Shown here: in pieces, positions 1-8,987 of the stretch
Layout of the letters: every line of letters starts with the position of its first letter
Numbering within the stretch: the first letter of the stretch is position 1
NCBI GenBank assembly: GCA_015698045.1
Contig: BLAL01000029.1
Span: forward strand, 62,001 to 126,000
Direction: 5' to 3'
Source: Rhizophagus clarus
Lineage: Eukaryota > Glomeromycota > Glomeromycetes > Glomerales > Glomeraceae
Length of the DNA: 64,000 nt
Notes under the pieces: model-generated
Told to the model about the DNA's origin: nothing
The model's input: only the letters and a program-made list of their open reading frames with translations
Databases searched by the model: none
Position numbers and translations under genes: made by a program

Positions 1-791
1 GTGGACTGGGTACGATGAAGCATCAGAAAAAAAAAACAGATACCAGTAAATGAGCTTCTAGAGTCCGGCCAGCCTGAAACATATGACGAGCTAATGTCTA
101 AGCTCTTACCGCCAATACGAAAAATGTGCTTGTCTCGAAAGGCTCTGGAAGAGGAATCAAAAGAATCAGATGAGTGGTTTTCATCCCTACAATACTTGAA
201 TGCTAGTATAAATGATTTACTAATCTCTGAATCTTTTTTAGATAACGGAAGCGAATTTGGTGGTATAAATGACCCAGCAATCAAAGCGCTTGGATGGAAG
301 GCTGATAAACCATCTAATTTTGCCATAAAGGGTAATTCCAAGCATATCACCGATTCATTAGGATGGTATACAGACGTGCCAGTTACCTTGAAGGATAAAG
401 AAGATAAGACAGTCACGATCATTGGAAATTTTGTTCGTATCGATAATGGTGAAACAGAACCAATGATATTTTTTGGTATGTCAAATATTCGAAAGCTTCA
501 AGGCGTCCCTGAGCCAAATAAAAACCAGTTTCGCATAAAGTTACATGGAAAGGTATATATTATCCCAACCTTTAGCAAGGCTCCAGTAGTTAAGGATCCG
601 CCAAAAGAGGAGCAGGACCAAGTAACCACCGATTTCTCTAGCCCGACTAGTGAGGAGGACTTAAAAAAAAGTGCGTAAAGCTTGAAGAGCAACTATTAAA
701 AACTGAGAGATGGCTTGACATGGCATTAAATGCAGGTAATATTCTTGCAGAAAAATGCTCACGACTTATGGAGAATAGATCGGATGCATGA
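1..791 (+). CDS. Gag-Pro polyprotein, 3' end with retropepsin-like protease (element A, partial)
   Basis: The gene enters from the left edge, so its N-terminus is not seen. The main frame is open from about base 28 to the TAA at 676-678. FLDNGSEFGG (about bases 238-267) resembles the D-(S/T)-G active site of retropepsins, with Asn in the middle position. GNFVRIDNG and FGMSNIRKL further on resemble the later strands of that fold. An A10 run (27-36) and an A8 run (663-670) lie at the edges of this frame, and at both the neighbouring open frame is -1. After the second run the -1 frame adds about 40 residues and stops at 789-791. The role would be maturation of a Gag-like polyprotein. The protease call is by motif only, and the DNG triad makes activity uncertain. 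The extension overlaps the end of the convergent next gene by 26 bp. Confidence 0.6.
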
Positions 792-1329
792 CAGCTTCTC
801 TACTAATATTTAGTAATTTTTTAAGATCAGATTCCCGTTTAGATGTATTATCTTTAAAAGAATTGGCTACTTTATCTACAGAAGAAGAAGATTCGTCTTT
901 TGGCTTTATACTAGCCTTTTTTTTCCGATTAACTTTATCTTTTCGCCCACTAGTTACTGCATTCAGACCATTAGAATTTGCATCATTCTCATTATCCATA
1001 GGGTATTCCGAATGAGTAATCCCGTCTTCTTGTATGATAGTAGAAGAGGGAGTATCATGTGAAGATTCCTGATTATTTTCTGAAATCTGGTCAGAGATGC
1101 TAACAGATTCTATGATTCTACGCCATTCCTCAGTAGGTTCAGGGGGCCTCTGATTATCAATTATTTTCTGATATATTGTTGATCCTATACGATATTTTTT
1201 GCACATAATGCGCCGAGCATCTGGAATATTGTTCTGAGCATTTCTAATTTCTTCGATGGCTTCGGGTGACAAGCGTCTGGCATCTGCTCTAAGAAATTTA
1301 CGGGTACAGGCTATTTGTTTTTTGCTCAT
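766..1329 (-). CDS. Helix-turn-helix-like small protein (element A)
   Basis: Intact 187-residue frame with an ATG start. Residues 15-60 (LSPEAIEEIRNAQN followed by KKYRIGSTIYQKII) look like a short helical DNA-binding unit. The same layout occurs in the 212-residue protein at 8311-8949, so the two are paralogues. The middle is acidic and Ser-rich, and about residue 130 onward is a Lys/Arg-rich stretch that could be a nuclear localisation signal. A role as transcription or DNA-binding factor of the mobile element is inferred from the fold-like pattern and from its occurrence in both elements. I cannot name a Pfam family. Confidence 0.55.
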   Translation of the reverse strand: MSKKQIACTRKFLRADARRLSPEAIEEIRNAQNNIPDARRIMCKKYRIGSTIYQKIIDNQRPPEPTEEWRRIIESVSISDQISENNQESSHDTPSSTIIQEDGITHSEYPMDNENDANSNGLNAVTSGRKDKVNRKKKASIKPKDESSSSVDKVANSFKDNTSKRESDLKKLLNISREAVMHPIYSP

Positions 1330-1651
1330 AGTTCGCTAATAATGAGATCAATATGTTATCAATAAAAAACTTATTTGCAATTTATTTGATATTAGTCTGA
1401 TATTGGTCTGGCATTAGCCTGGCATTGGTTTGATACATATATGTAGTTTGCTTTCTTTACAGTGTAGCATGCTATAATCATGATTCAAATAAAAAATAGG
1501 TTTAGGATACATATATTTCAAATATCATATTTGTCTGAAACTAGTTTGTTATTGGTTTTTTATTAGTTTGATATTGGTTCGATTCTAATCTCCCTTCTCC
1601 ATATTCGAAGAAAAAAAAATCATAAAAAACTTTGCCTTCAAATAAATTCAT
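1330..1651. promoter_or_regulatory. Divergent intergenic region of element A
   Basis: About 320 bp separate the divergent starts at 1329 (minus) and 1652 (plus). It holds a degenerate direct repeat built on TTGGTTTGATA / ATTGGTCTGGC (several copies at 1387-1433 and 1542-1579). This is a plausible bidirectional promoter, but no defined promoter motif can be proven. Confidence 0.35.
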
Positions 1652-2620
1652 ATGGCAAATATTAATACGCTAAATGAAATAAATAATGGGGCACCCTTGG
1701 TATCTGGCAATAAACTTGGAGATTCGCAATTTAATCGATATCCATCTAGCCAGACTGAGCTTGAGAACCAACGTTTAAAATATGACCTAGATCTTGCTTT
1801 AAGCTCAGGTATTCAGCTTGGTACTAGAAACAGTCTCTTGATGAAAAATAACGAAAGTTTTTCAGAGCGTATATGCCAGCTTGAAGATGAGGCAAGAGAA
1901 CTCAAAAATGAGATTAATCAAAAAGAGATTTCTCTTTCGAGTGCTAACAGCGAGATTGCTACAAAATTGGAAGAGATACAAGCTCTCCATTCAAGAGTAG
2001 AGGAATTAGAGCAGGATGTTTCTTTAGCAGAGAAGAGATTATCAGAGATGGATTCTCTTAAGCGTAAATCTGAACAGGAATACTTAAAACTATTAGAGGA
2101 AAATTTTAGTTTAGATTTGGCAAAAATGGAGTTAGAAGATATATTGGCCAAAAAAAAGGATGAATTAATGCAGGTGAAAGAGGATTTGCTTTCGGCGCAA
2201 AAGGCAATAATAGAGAAAGATTCCCTCTTTCAAGAAACTAATACCCTTTTATTAGAGCAGATTTCGAAAGTATCAGTACCAGCGAGCGAATCTAAGCAAA
2301 ATGAAGTGATTGGAGGTGATAAAGGACTGGAGAAAGGTATCGAAATCACTAGCCCTAAAACAATCTCAAATTCACCTTATTACTTATTTTTTCAGCAGTA
2401 TGGAATCATCATCGTAATAGTATTACTAGTCATATTCATCATATGGCGCATATTCTCTCATCGATATTCTTCCAACCCACCTTACAATAAAGAAAAAAAT
2501 ATTCCGAACTATAAAATACCCTTAAATAGAAATCAGAGTTATGGTTTCCCAATCCGATACGCAGAAGAACCAAAAGACAGGACTACCTCCTATGAAACTT
2601 TACCTTATGAATATGGATGA
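1652..2620 (+). CDS. Coiled-coil protein with C-terminal membrane anchor (element A)
   Basis: Intact 322-residue frame. Residues about 30-200 are a long heptad-rich coiled coil (LENQRLKYDLDLA ... LEDEARELKNEINQKE). Near residues 245-268 lies one strongly hydrophobic helix (YGIIIVIVLLVIFIIW), followed by a basic short tail, so the bulk of the protein would face the cytosol. The protein at 7304-7897 has the same design. A tail-anchored coiled coil inside a virus-like element suggests a membrane-tethering or assembly role, which is an inference. It lies between the divergent helix-turn-helix gene and the convergent ATPase gene, whose stop is 27 bp away. Confidence 0.65.
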   Translation: MANINTLNEINNGAPLVSGNKLGDSQFNRYPSSQTELENQRLKYDLDLALSSGIQLGTRNSLLMKNNESFSERICQLEDEARELKNEINQKEISLSSANSEIATKLEEIQALHSRVEELEQDVSLAEKRLSEMDSLKRKSEQEYLKLLEENFSLDLAKMELEDILAKKKDELMQVKEDLLSAQKAIIEKDSLFQETNTLLLEQISKVSVPASESKQNEVIGGDKGLEKGIEITSPKTISNSPYYLFFQQYGIIIVIVLLVIFIIWRIFSHRYSSNPPYNKEKNIPNYKIPLNRNQSYGFPIRYAEEPKDRTTSYETLPYEYG

Positions 2621-2647
2621 GGCCACAAAGCATGAATCATCCCGAAT

Positions 2648-3466
2648 TCAGACATTTTGCCAGTCCTTTAAAGGTTTGTCCCATCTAAATCTAATTGATA
2701 AGGGGTCGTCAGGTGGTCTTCGGATATCAATAACCACGAAATGTTTTTTTATCACTTCATAAACTTTTTTTGCTAGAGACTCATAATCATCAAACATATC
2801 TTTAAGAATTCGTTTTATACTATCTAATGTTTCACATCCACGATGCAATGAAATATATTTAAGATTTGCGCGTATATTTGGATGGATTTCATAAAAACGT
2901 TGGGCTATATAAATTGAGCTAATTCCTTCATGTCTGCCTGATCTAAAGAAAGGAACGATTTTTAGCTGAGTTGCCAAAGGTTTCCCGGCAAGATCATCAA
3001 AGACTATAACAGTAGTTCGGTCAGTTCTTTTGAAAGATACAATATCAGGTAGTTCTTCAGGCGCAATCAGCTTGAATCTCACATTTTCATACCATGGAGC
3101 TTGCTTATCCTTGGCTATAAATTCATAAAAACATTGTACTGTTTCCCATAATTCTTCATCTTGGTGTTGCGCGACAACAATTAGATCATCACACAGAATA
3201 TACCTTTCACCAAAATTTTTGCTTCCGCCTGGTATTTTATGACCACGTTTTTCACCAGACATCCATGGGTATACTTTTGGATATTTACTTCCTAGGAGCT
3301 GATGTACTACCATCTTTGTCTTTCCTGACTCAGAGGTGCCCGCAACTCCTAGTCTAAATGGAAGTTTAGGAGCAAATGGATTCTGTTTTTTCGAAGGTAC
3401 AGTTTCGCCTAATTTGCATAGCTCGTAATACTCCATAGTTTTTGAAAAGCTAGGATACTTATTCAC
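2648..3466 (-). CDS. A32/FtsK-like DNA packaging ATPase (element A)
   Basis: Intact 272-residue frame. Walker A is GTSESGKTK near residue 44. Walker B is TVIVFDDLAG near residue 154. It is followed by FFRSGRHEGISSIYIAQ, the arginine-finger and sensor-like segment typical of the packaging ATPases of Polintons, adenovirus-like elements and large DNA viruses (poxvirus A32 family). The length (about 270 residues) fits that family. The expected role is translocation of element DNA into a capsid. It faces the integrase gene, with the two starts only 31 bp apart, so they probably share a promoter. The second copy at 14018-14755 is broken. The P-loop NTPase call is secure, and the packaging subfamily is likely from motif order and neighbours. 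Confidence 0.8.
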   Translation of the reverse strand: MNKYPSFSKTMEYYELCKLGETVPSKKQNPFAPKLPFRLGVAGTSESGKTKMVVHQLLGSKYPKVYPWMSGEKRGHKIPGGSKNFGERYILCDDLIVVAQHQDEELWETVQCFYEFIAKDKQAPWYENVRFKLIAPEELPDIVSFKRTDRTTVIVFDDLAGKPLATQLKIVPFFRSGRHEGISSIYIAQRFYEIHPNIRANLKYISLHRGCETLDSIKRILKDMFDDYESLAKKVYEVIKKHFVVIDIRRPPDDPLSIRFRWDKPLKDWQNV

Positions 3467-3497
3467 AATTCTAAATTTCTATTTAATAAATCAAAAT

Positions 3498-4637
3498 ATG
3501 CCTGCTCTAATCCCATTGATTCCTATAATACAAATAGATTCGGGTGAAGCTCGAGATTTAGATGTTGGTATTGCCTTACAGAAGATATATTACCAGCCTG
3601 TTAGCTACCAGAGAAATGCTAAAAAATTGCTTGAAGCTTCTATAAAAACTGGGTATGATTTTACTCTAGATGAAGTGCATGATTGGCTCGAAAGACAGGC
3701 TGTACACCAGATACATAAGCCTCGTCCCAGATATATTCCTCGAGCAAGTTTTTGCTCTATTACTACTCCCAATAAAGTTCACCAGGCGGATGTTCTCTAT
3801 ATGCCCTATGACAAGATAGGTCGGATTACATATCTTTTTTGCCTTAATATTGTGGATGTGGCTTCGAGATATAAAGTATCCATCCCTATTGGTGCATATA
3901 GTGTCAAGGATAGGCAGGGGATCTTAACTTCAAAGACTATTGCTAGAGCGCTTAAGGAGAAATATGATGACCCTGAGTGCCCACTTGTCTGGCCGGAAAC
4001 ATTTTTAACAGATAAGGGTCCAGAGTTTAAAGGCGATTGTGAGAAATTAATGAGAGAGCATGGCGTGAAAATACAGAAGGCTAAAAATAAAAATACTATG
4101 GGCATTGTTGAAAGATATAATAGGACCTTATGGGAGAGATGTGGTCTTTCTCAAGATGCGTCCGATCAATTACTTCCTATTACTGAAAGATCTCGGGCTT
4201 GGGTAAAAAATCTCCAATTAATTGTTGAAGACATTAATAATTCCCTAACCAAACAAATCGGTATGGCTCCTGCTGTAGCAATAGAAAAAGAAAGTATTAT
4301 TGCTAATCCTTCTTATCCTCGAGATGGTCCTGTAGGCTTTGATGAAAAGAAGCTTTCTGGTAACATGCTTGTTAGATACTTACTATATCCTAGCGATCAG
4401 GAAGGAGGAAGGCGAAGAGCTGGAGATTTGAATTGGTCCCCAAATATTTATTTTATCCGTCAATCTATGGTGCAAAAAAATCAGCCGGTCTTATACTGGC
4501 TAAAAGAAGTCCTCTTTGGGCTAATTGATAATGGTGATTATATTCTCAAACATCTTGAAAGATCTTTTGTAAGAGAGGAACTTCAAGTCATTCCCTTTGA
4601 TACAGAATTGCCTCCCCAGTGGGTGCTTACAAATTAA
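3498..4637 (+). CDS. DDE integrase, retroviral/Polinton type (element A)
   Basis: Intact 379-residue frame. The rve-type core runs from about residue 95 to 260. The first catalytic Asp is in KVHQADVLYMPY, the second in FLTDKGPEFKG, and the Glu in GIVERYNRTLW, 33 residues after the second Asp (retroviral enzymes have about 35). An N-terminal helical part precedes it but I see no clear HHCC zinc motif. The C-terminus (about residue 320 on, ending FVREELQVIPFD) resembles the small SH3/chromo-like domain of Ginger and Polinton integrases. It would insert element DNA into the chromosome. The 3' end overlaps the convergent gene by 11 bp. A degraded homologue lies at 12254-13330. Confidence 0.85.
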   Translation: MPALIPLIPIIQIDSGEARDLDVGIALQKIYYQPVSYQRNAKKLLEASIKTGYDFTLDEVHDWLERQAVHQIHKPRPRYIPRASFCSITTPNKVHQADVLYMPYDKIGRITYLFCLNIVDVASRYKVSIPIGAYSVKDRQGILTSKTIARALKEKYDDPECPLVWPETFLTDKGPEFKGDCEKLMREHGVKIQKAKNKNTMGIVERYNRTLWERCGLSQDASDQLLPITERSRAWVKNLQLIVEDINNSLTKQIGMAPAVAIEKESIIANPSYPRDGPVGFDEKKLSGNMLVRYLLYPSDQEGGRRRAGDLNWSPNIYFIRQSMVQKNQPVLYWLKEVLFGLIDNGDYILKHLERSFVREELQVIPFDTELPPQWVLTN

Positions 4638-5007
4638 GGAAGTCTTCTGCTTCTTCATCAATTTTGGCTTCTGTAACGAAATAATCTTTAGCTAATCTAT
4701 AGTATAGCTTGTATAGTTCCATAATGGAGTTAAGAATCTTTGGATCTTTTCCGTAATATGATTTGTAGTCATCCATAATTTGATGATATTTATCTTTATT
4801 AGGGAATATGGTTTGGGCTAATTTTAATACATACTCTTCTGGATCCTCTGCTTGGCGTAATTTTTTGATTCTCTCTTTATATGATTGCATGAATTTACCA
4901 TCCTTTGGTCTTCTATAATAGAGTCCTACCTTAACTACATTTATTAATGCCTGTTCGATTTCCTGATATGTGGGCTTGGTATCGGATAATTGAATTTGTG
5001 TACTCAT
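4627..5007 (-). CDS. Hypothetical helical protein (element A)
   Basis: Intact 126-residue frame, ATG start, ending 11 bp inside the 3' end of the integrase gene on the opposite strand. The protein is charged and apparently all-helical (YKERIKKLRQAEDPEEYV), without Cys clusters, signal peptide or membrane segment. I do not recognise the family. Tight packing between the integrase and the Cys-rich gene marks it as part of the same element. Confidence 0.5.
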   Translation of the reverse strand: MSTQIQLSDTKPTYQEIEQALINVVKVGLYYRRPKDGKFMQSYKERIKKLRQAEDPEEYVLKLAQTIFPNKDKYHQIMDDYKSYYGKDPKILNSIMELYKLYYRLAKDYFVTEAKIDEEAEDFLNL

Positions 5008-5079
5008 TGTGTAATTAGTATATGTATTACTATATTGTGTAAAGATTTAATCAATTAAAATTATTTATACAACTATAAA

Positions 5080-5418
5080 ATGGGCGAAGATGCTAAAGCA
5101 AAAGTGAAATTTATTTGTTATTATCTTCATAATACTGGTGAAATTTGTGGCAGACGTAGTACTAGACCTGAAGGTTGCCGATCACATTTCAAAGCTAAGA
5201 TGTGCCGGCCGTGCAAGATTTGTGGTAAACCTACAAAGACAGATAAACCTACAGGGATTGATAACGACCTATGTAGCGATTGTAATAAGAGCAATTATCA
5301 GATCCGGTATGTGAATATGCTTCGGGATAATAATAGATTACTGGAAAATGAAAATGCTTTGATTCGAATGCAAATTGATGAATTGCTTCTAGAGCTATCT
5401 GCAAATAGAGCTGGTTAG
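5080..5418 (+). CDS. Small Cys-rich zinc-binding protein with leucine-rich tail (element A)
   Basis: Intact 112-residue frame. The first 65 residues carry spaced Cys and His pairs (FICYYLHNTGEICGRR, CRSHFKAKMCRPCKICGK, LCSDCNKSNYQIR), a pattern expected for two small zinc-binding knuckles. The last 35 residues form a short amphipathic helix (RLLENENALIRMQIDELLLEL). The same Cys layout begins the gene at 38039-38577 (FTCAFIKKDNTICGNRC), so the two are paralogues. The function is unknown. Its presence near two different virus-like gene sets suggests a shared accessory role, perhaps nucleic-acid binding. Confidence 0.55.
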   Translation: MGEDAKAKVKFICYYLHNTGEICGRRSTRPEGCRSHFKAKMCRPCKICGKPTKTDKPTGIDNDLCSDCNKSNYQIRYVNMLRDNNRLLENENALIRMQIDELLLELSANRAG

Positions 5419-5495
5419 TCCCTCCTTTGTCCAAGGACTGTAGGATAAATAGACTGTGATTATTTTTTCGAATCTAGAGAGAAAAAAGAAGGTGA
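5419..5495 (+). repeat. Dispersed module, copy 1 of 4
   Basis: Starts with CTCCTTTGTCCAAGGACTG and ends with GAATCTAGAGAGAAAAAAG. Related copies, all in the same orientation, lie near 7945-8062, 18997-19092 and 23487-23560. This copy begins directly behind the stop of the Cys-rich gene. Confidence 0.7.
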
Positions 5496-6290
5496 GACTT
5501 AGAGGTGAACATATCCTGTGTACATATGCTCCGCACCTTCGGTGCTCCGCAACCGTGAACATTATATGTCTGCCCTAGAGGTGAGACTTGTTGAAGGCGC
5601 GTTGTAGAGGTAAGATTTATAATACATAGAAGGCCGGGCCATTAAGGCGTTTTGCAAGGCGCGTTGCATGAGACTTAATAGTGATACTTCGTTAGGTGAA
5701 ATTTTTTTTACACCCTTGCGAAACAAGATAGCCTAACTTTATTGTTTCCATGCTCCGCACTTACGATGCTCTGCAACTCCTGCATTCATATTTGCCTCAT
5801 ATATTAGCATACTTTAGAATTGGGTAGCATAGGGTCGAAAAAATATAGCATTCACATTCGCCCATTCGCCCTAAAGGGCTGGCTCATGTTCCTGCTATAT
5901 TTTTTCTCCCAACAGCATCTGCATCACCCTAAAGGGCTTATGCTCCTGCCTGTTCTCAGCTACCTATATATTGTATGCTATTGGGAGGATACTTTTTTCA
6001 CCTAGAGGTTAGACTTAGCTGATGTAAATTTTTTCGTATAACTTTGAGGTGAGACTTAGAGGTGAGACTTATTTGACTTAATGAATTTCCAAACAAATTG
6101 GCTTTAAAAAGGTTTCCTGTATATTACTTTGAGGTGAGATATAAATATGGTCACTCAGAGGTGAGATTTATTTGTCTTAATAAATTTTTAAATGAATTGG
6201 CTTTAGAATGGTTTCCTGTATATCAAGAAAATAATGGTATACTAGAATTGACTCAATAATCCTTAAAACAAGAATTTGGATACCTGACCG

Positions 6291-6323
6291 GATAAATCTC
6301 ACCTCTTTGAGGTGAGACTTATC
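6291..6323. repeat. Short perfect-looking hairpin made of the GAGGTGAGAC repeat
   Basis: Two 15-base arms (GATAAATCTCACCTC and GAGGTGAGACTTATC) pair at 14 of 15 positions around a 3-base loop. The arm is the same motif that is scattered in direct orientation through the spacer. Confidence 0.75.
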
Positions 6324-6380
6324 TGGATTTTGTTTACAATAATGAATCAGCTCTAGAATTAATTCTAGGATAACATAAAA

Positions 6381-6484
6381 ATATGGTATGCAAAATAGGC
6401 TTGACAGGTCGAACCCCGAACACGCTTGGACACTTCAGTCCTCGGTGTTCAGGGTTCTCCTGAGGGGCAAGCAATATGGCATAC
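6381..6484. repeat. Hairpin flanked by short direct repeats, MITE-like
   Basis: The inner arms GAACCCCGAACAC (6411-6423) and GTGTTCAGGGTTC (6445-6457) pair at 12 of 13 positions. The outer GCTTG/CAAGC pair continues the stem. The structure is bounded by ATATGGTATGC and ATATGGCATAC (9 of 11 identical), which could be a target duplication. It is far richer in G and C than its surroundings. Confidence 0.5.
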
Positions 6485-6858
6485 TTTTTTTCGTTATATT
6501 ATTTGGGATTAAAAAAAGGCCAGCGTGTTAACAAAGATGGTGTACATCTTGATCTTGGAAACTTTAAATTTGGGTAAGGGAGATATGTTAACAGGATTTG
6601 AGCCCAGCATGATTTTAAGCTTAAATTCGATATCGGATTTTGATATGTTTCCTGATCTTGTAGATTAATTTGAGGTTTAATAAAGATTTCATAAAATTTT
6701 GTATACGAAGAGCCACGCCTAGAGCCCGTACAGCTTTTATACGCCTATCTTTTGAAATCTGCACCAGACCCCCCAAATGGGCTCTACTGTATTTTGCATA
6801 TCAAAGTTTACGATCAGCTGAAAATCTGCATATTTTAAAGATAAGCTTTATTGATATA

Positions 6859-7212
6859 ATGGCCGAACTACGTGACCAAGTTTCCCAGTACATAGGCTTC
6901 GAACCAAATAAAATTCGCCTTCCAATCACAGAAGAGGATAGGTGGCTATTTAGTAAGATAATAGCAGATCAGGAAGGAATGGCAGATATCATAATGGGTG
7001 ACTATCAATTTTTACAACGTTATGGGCATAATGGTAAGGGAGGTGAGTTCATTCATAATGGATGGTTACTAGCATGTACGGTGGTCCAAGCTAAAAAAGT
7101 CTTAATAAATCCACCCGAGCGCCAAGCCGAAAGAGATTTATCAGAAAAGGTATTAGCTCATATCCAAAAAAGATTCGAAAAAGTCCCATTAGCGCCAGTA
7201 CTTATACGGTAG
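6859..7212 (+). CDS. Hypothetical protein
   Basis: The open frame extends upstream to 6670, but the ATG at 6859 starts a compact protein of 117 residues (MAELRDQVSQYIGFEP...). It is soluble, mixed helical, with KRFEKVPLAPVLIR at the end. No family is recognised. The extra upstream 63 codons lack an ATG and have non-protein-like composition, so I prefer the later start. It lies at the left border of element B. Confidence 0.4.
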   Translation: MAELRDQVSQYIGFEPNKIRLPITEEDRWLFSKIIADQEGMADIIMGDYQFLQRYGHNGKGGEFIHNGWLLACTVVQAKKVLINPPERQAERDLSEKVLAHIQKRFEKVPLAPVLIR

Positions 7213-7303
7213 TCGATTAGGATTTGAGATAATAAATGTCTGGCCTATTTATATATTTTTCGTGGGTAGAATATCGGTCATTTTTTTTCCTTCCAGCCTC
7301 CGA

Positions 7304-7897
7304 TTATACAGCCAGCCTTTGGAGATACCAATCTCTAGCCTGAATATATTGCTCAGCTTTTTCCTGTGCATTCTGTAACTTTTTCACAATAATAAACCAC
7401 ATAATTGCGATCAGGAGAAAAAGTATTATTGAGAAGGGAAGTATATATGGCAAAAAGTTATCAAGGCCAGTTTTCGAATCCACGCTACTCTTCTCCTGCA
7501 AAGCAGTATCTGAGGTGCCTATAAGTGAAGAAGTGCCAGAGGGTCTCAAAGAGACTGAGCCTTCCAGCCCACCATGTTTTTCGCCATATGAAGCGCCTAT
7601 TGGCCCACTTTTTACATGCGAATCTGACCGATTAGAGTATTCTGGGACCAATAGATTAATCACAGACTGAAGCGATTTTACTTCCTCTGATTTTGCAAAG
7701 TTATCAGCTTCGGCTTTGACAAGAGATATTTCTGTACCAGCATTCTGGGAGACGAGCTTGAAGTTTTCAACCTTCAACCGCCTATTCTCATCATTAAGAT
7801 TTATATATTTGCTCCGCAATCTAGCATTATAGCCTCGAATTTTGGATGAGTCTTGCAAGATGCGGTATATCTCCTTTTCAAGATCATACGTTCCCAT
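7304..7897 (-). CDS. Coiled-coil protein with C-terminal membrane anchor (element B)
   Basis: Intact 197-residue frame. Residues about 25-85 form a coiled coil (YINLNDENRRLKVENFKL). A Ser/Gly-rich linker follows, then one hydrophobic helix near residues 150-172 (FLPYILPFSIILFLLIAIMW) and a basic and then charged tail. The design matches the 322-residue protein at 1652-2620 with a shorter coil, so it is a probable paralogue and counterpart in element B. Membrane attachment is a prediction, and function is unknown. Confidence 0.6.
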   Translation of the reverse strand: MGTYDLEKEIYRILQDSSKIRGYNARLRSKYINLNDENRRLKVENFKLVSQNAGTEISLVKAEADNFAKSEEVKSLQSVINLLVPEYSNRSDSHVKSGPIGASYGEKHGGLEGSVSLRPSGTSSLIGTSDTALQEKSSVDSKTGLDNFLPYILPFSIILFLLIAIMWFIIVKKLQNAQEKAEQYIQARDWYLQRLAV

Positions 7898-7944
7898 TTA
7901 TTTACATTGGCCATAAACTGTAAAAAAACTTTTCATATTTTTGC

Positions 7945-8062
7945 CTCCTTGTCTAAAGACTGCAGGGTGAAGTTAATAGTTCAAAAAATCTTGGCAAATT
8001 TCAGTGACGGCCTGTCGCCCAAAACATATGATATATATTTTTTCAAATCTAGAAAGAAAAAA
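7945..8062 (+). repeat. Dispersed module, copy 2 of 4
   Basis: Contains CCTTGTCTAAAGACTGCAGG and, about 80 bp later, CAAATCTAGAAAGAAAAAAG. It lies just upstream of the start of the minus-strand coiled-coil gene. Confidence 0.65.
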
Positions 8063-8310
8063 GGAACAATTATGATAAATATAGAATGAATAGGAAGGAT
8101 ATCGATCATTTTTTATTATTAATTACAGATAGTGAATTAGAATGTATTTTATCTATCTAAAACAATAAATTATATATTTTAGCGTTCTCTCTCATCCTAA
8201 ATCCATAAATGCTAAATTCTAATATTTATTATCCATCTAAAAAGATAAGTATTAATGCCTAATATTTTTTATACATCTAAATACATTATCTAAAAAAATA
8301 TCGGAGGAGT

Positions 8311-8949
8311 ATGTCTACCTCAATTTTGAAAACTCATTATCGGCGAAGTGCAACAGTCTTGACTTCTGAGCAGATCGAAGAAATTAGACATCTTAAAAAT
8401 AAAGTTCTGGTATATATGATAGTAAAGGAGTATCATATTAATAAAAATCGTGTTCATGATATATGGAATGATTGTGAGCATTTTCAGCAAAACGAGAACC
8501 ATTTTCTCGAGGAGCTTAGAAAGGTACAATCCATCTCATCAGTCCTTCCTTCAGAGAATAATCCTCAGGAAAAAGAAAATAATCATCCAATTTCAGGATC
8601 TTTAGATGGTCTCATTGCTTTAGCGCCTGATTCTTTGAATCTCTCTGGCTCGGCTAGGACTAATCCATTTCATGAGTCTATTGAAATTAATGCTCAAGAA
8701 AAGCAAAAAAAGAAAAAGAAACTACTGAAGCGCTCCCTCCAGGACCAGCACAAATCTATTCAAAGTTCTGACTTACCTGAGATTCCAGCAGGAGGCCTTT
8801 ATCAAAACTCCACCCTAAATATCTCACATGACATATTTGCTTCAATCAAAAAGGATCGTATAGAATCGGAGGAAGCTATACGCGAATCAGAAAAGTTCCT
8901 AGCTCTCAACTCACCCTTTCATTATATTCAGACAAAAAATACTTCATAG
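8311..8949 (+). CDS. Helix-turn-helix-like protein (element B)
   Basis: Intact 212-residue frame, ATG start. The N-terminal 55 residues (LTSEQIEEIRHLKN, then KEYHINKNRVHDIWN) align by eye with the protein at 766-1329. The middle is Ser/Asn/Glu-rich, a Lys cluster (EKQKKKKKLLKR) could be a nuclear signal, and the phrase EIPAGGLYQN recalls the ISAGGPGQN peptide encoded by the GC-rich palindrome repeat further right. Probable DNA-binding accessory factor of element B. Confidence 0.5.
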   Translation: MSTSILKTHYRRSATVLTSEQIEEIRHLKNKVLVYMIVKEYHINKNRVHDIWNDCEHFQQNENHFLEELRKVQSISSVLPSENNPQEKENNHPISGSLDGLIALAPDSLNLSGSARTNPFHESIEINAQEKQKKKKKLLKRSLQDQHKSIQSSDLPEIPAGGLYQNSTLNISHDIFASIKKDRIESEEAIRESEKFLALNSPFHYIQTKNTS

Positions 8950-8987
8950 GGTCTCACTGAGACCATTCGCTAAGCTAGGGTGTATAG

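Larger units (their letters stand above)
5496..6660. other. Non-coding spacer between elements A and B, repeat-bearing
   Basis: No convincing gene. It holds at least seven scattered copies of GAGGTGAGACTTA, an imperfect duplication of about 75 bp (6047-6125 against 6150-6222), two copies of AAGGCGCGTTG (5596 and 5660 region), two copies of a TGCTCCGCAC motif (5527 and 5750 region), and the two hairpins listed separately. The spacer may contain an end of one or both elements, but I could not define termini. Confidence 0.5.
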
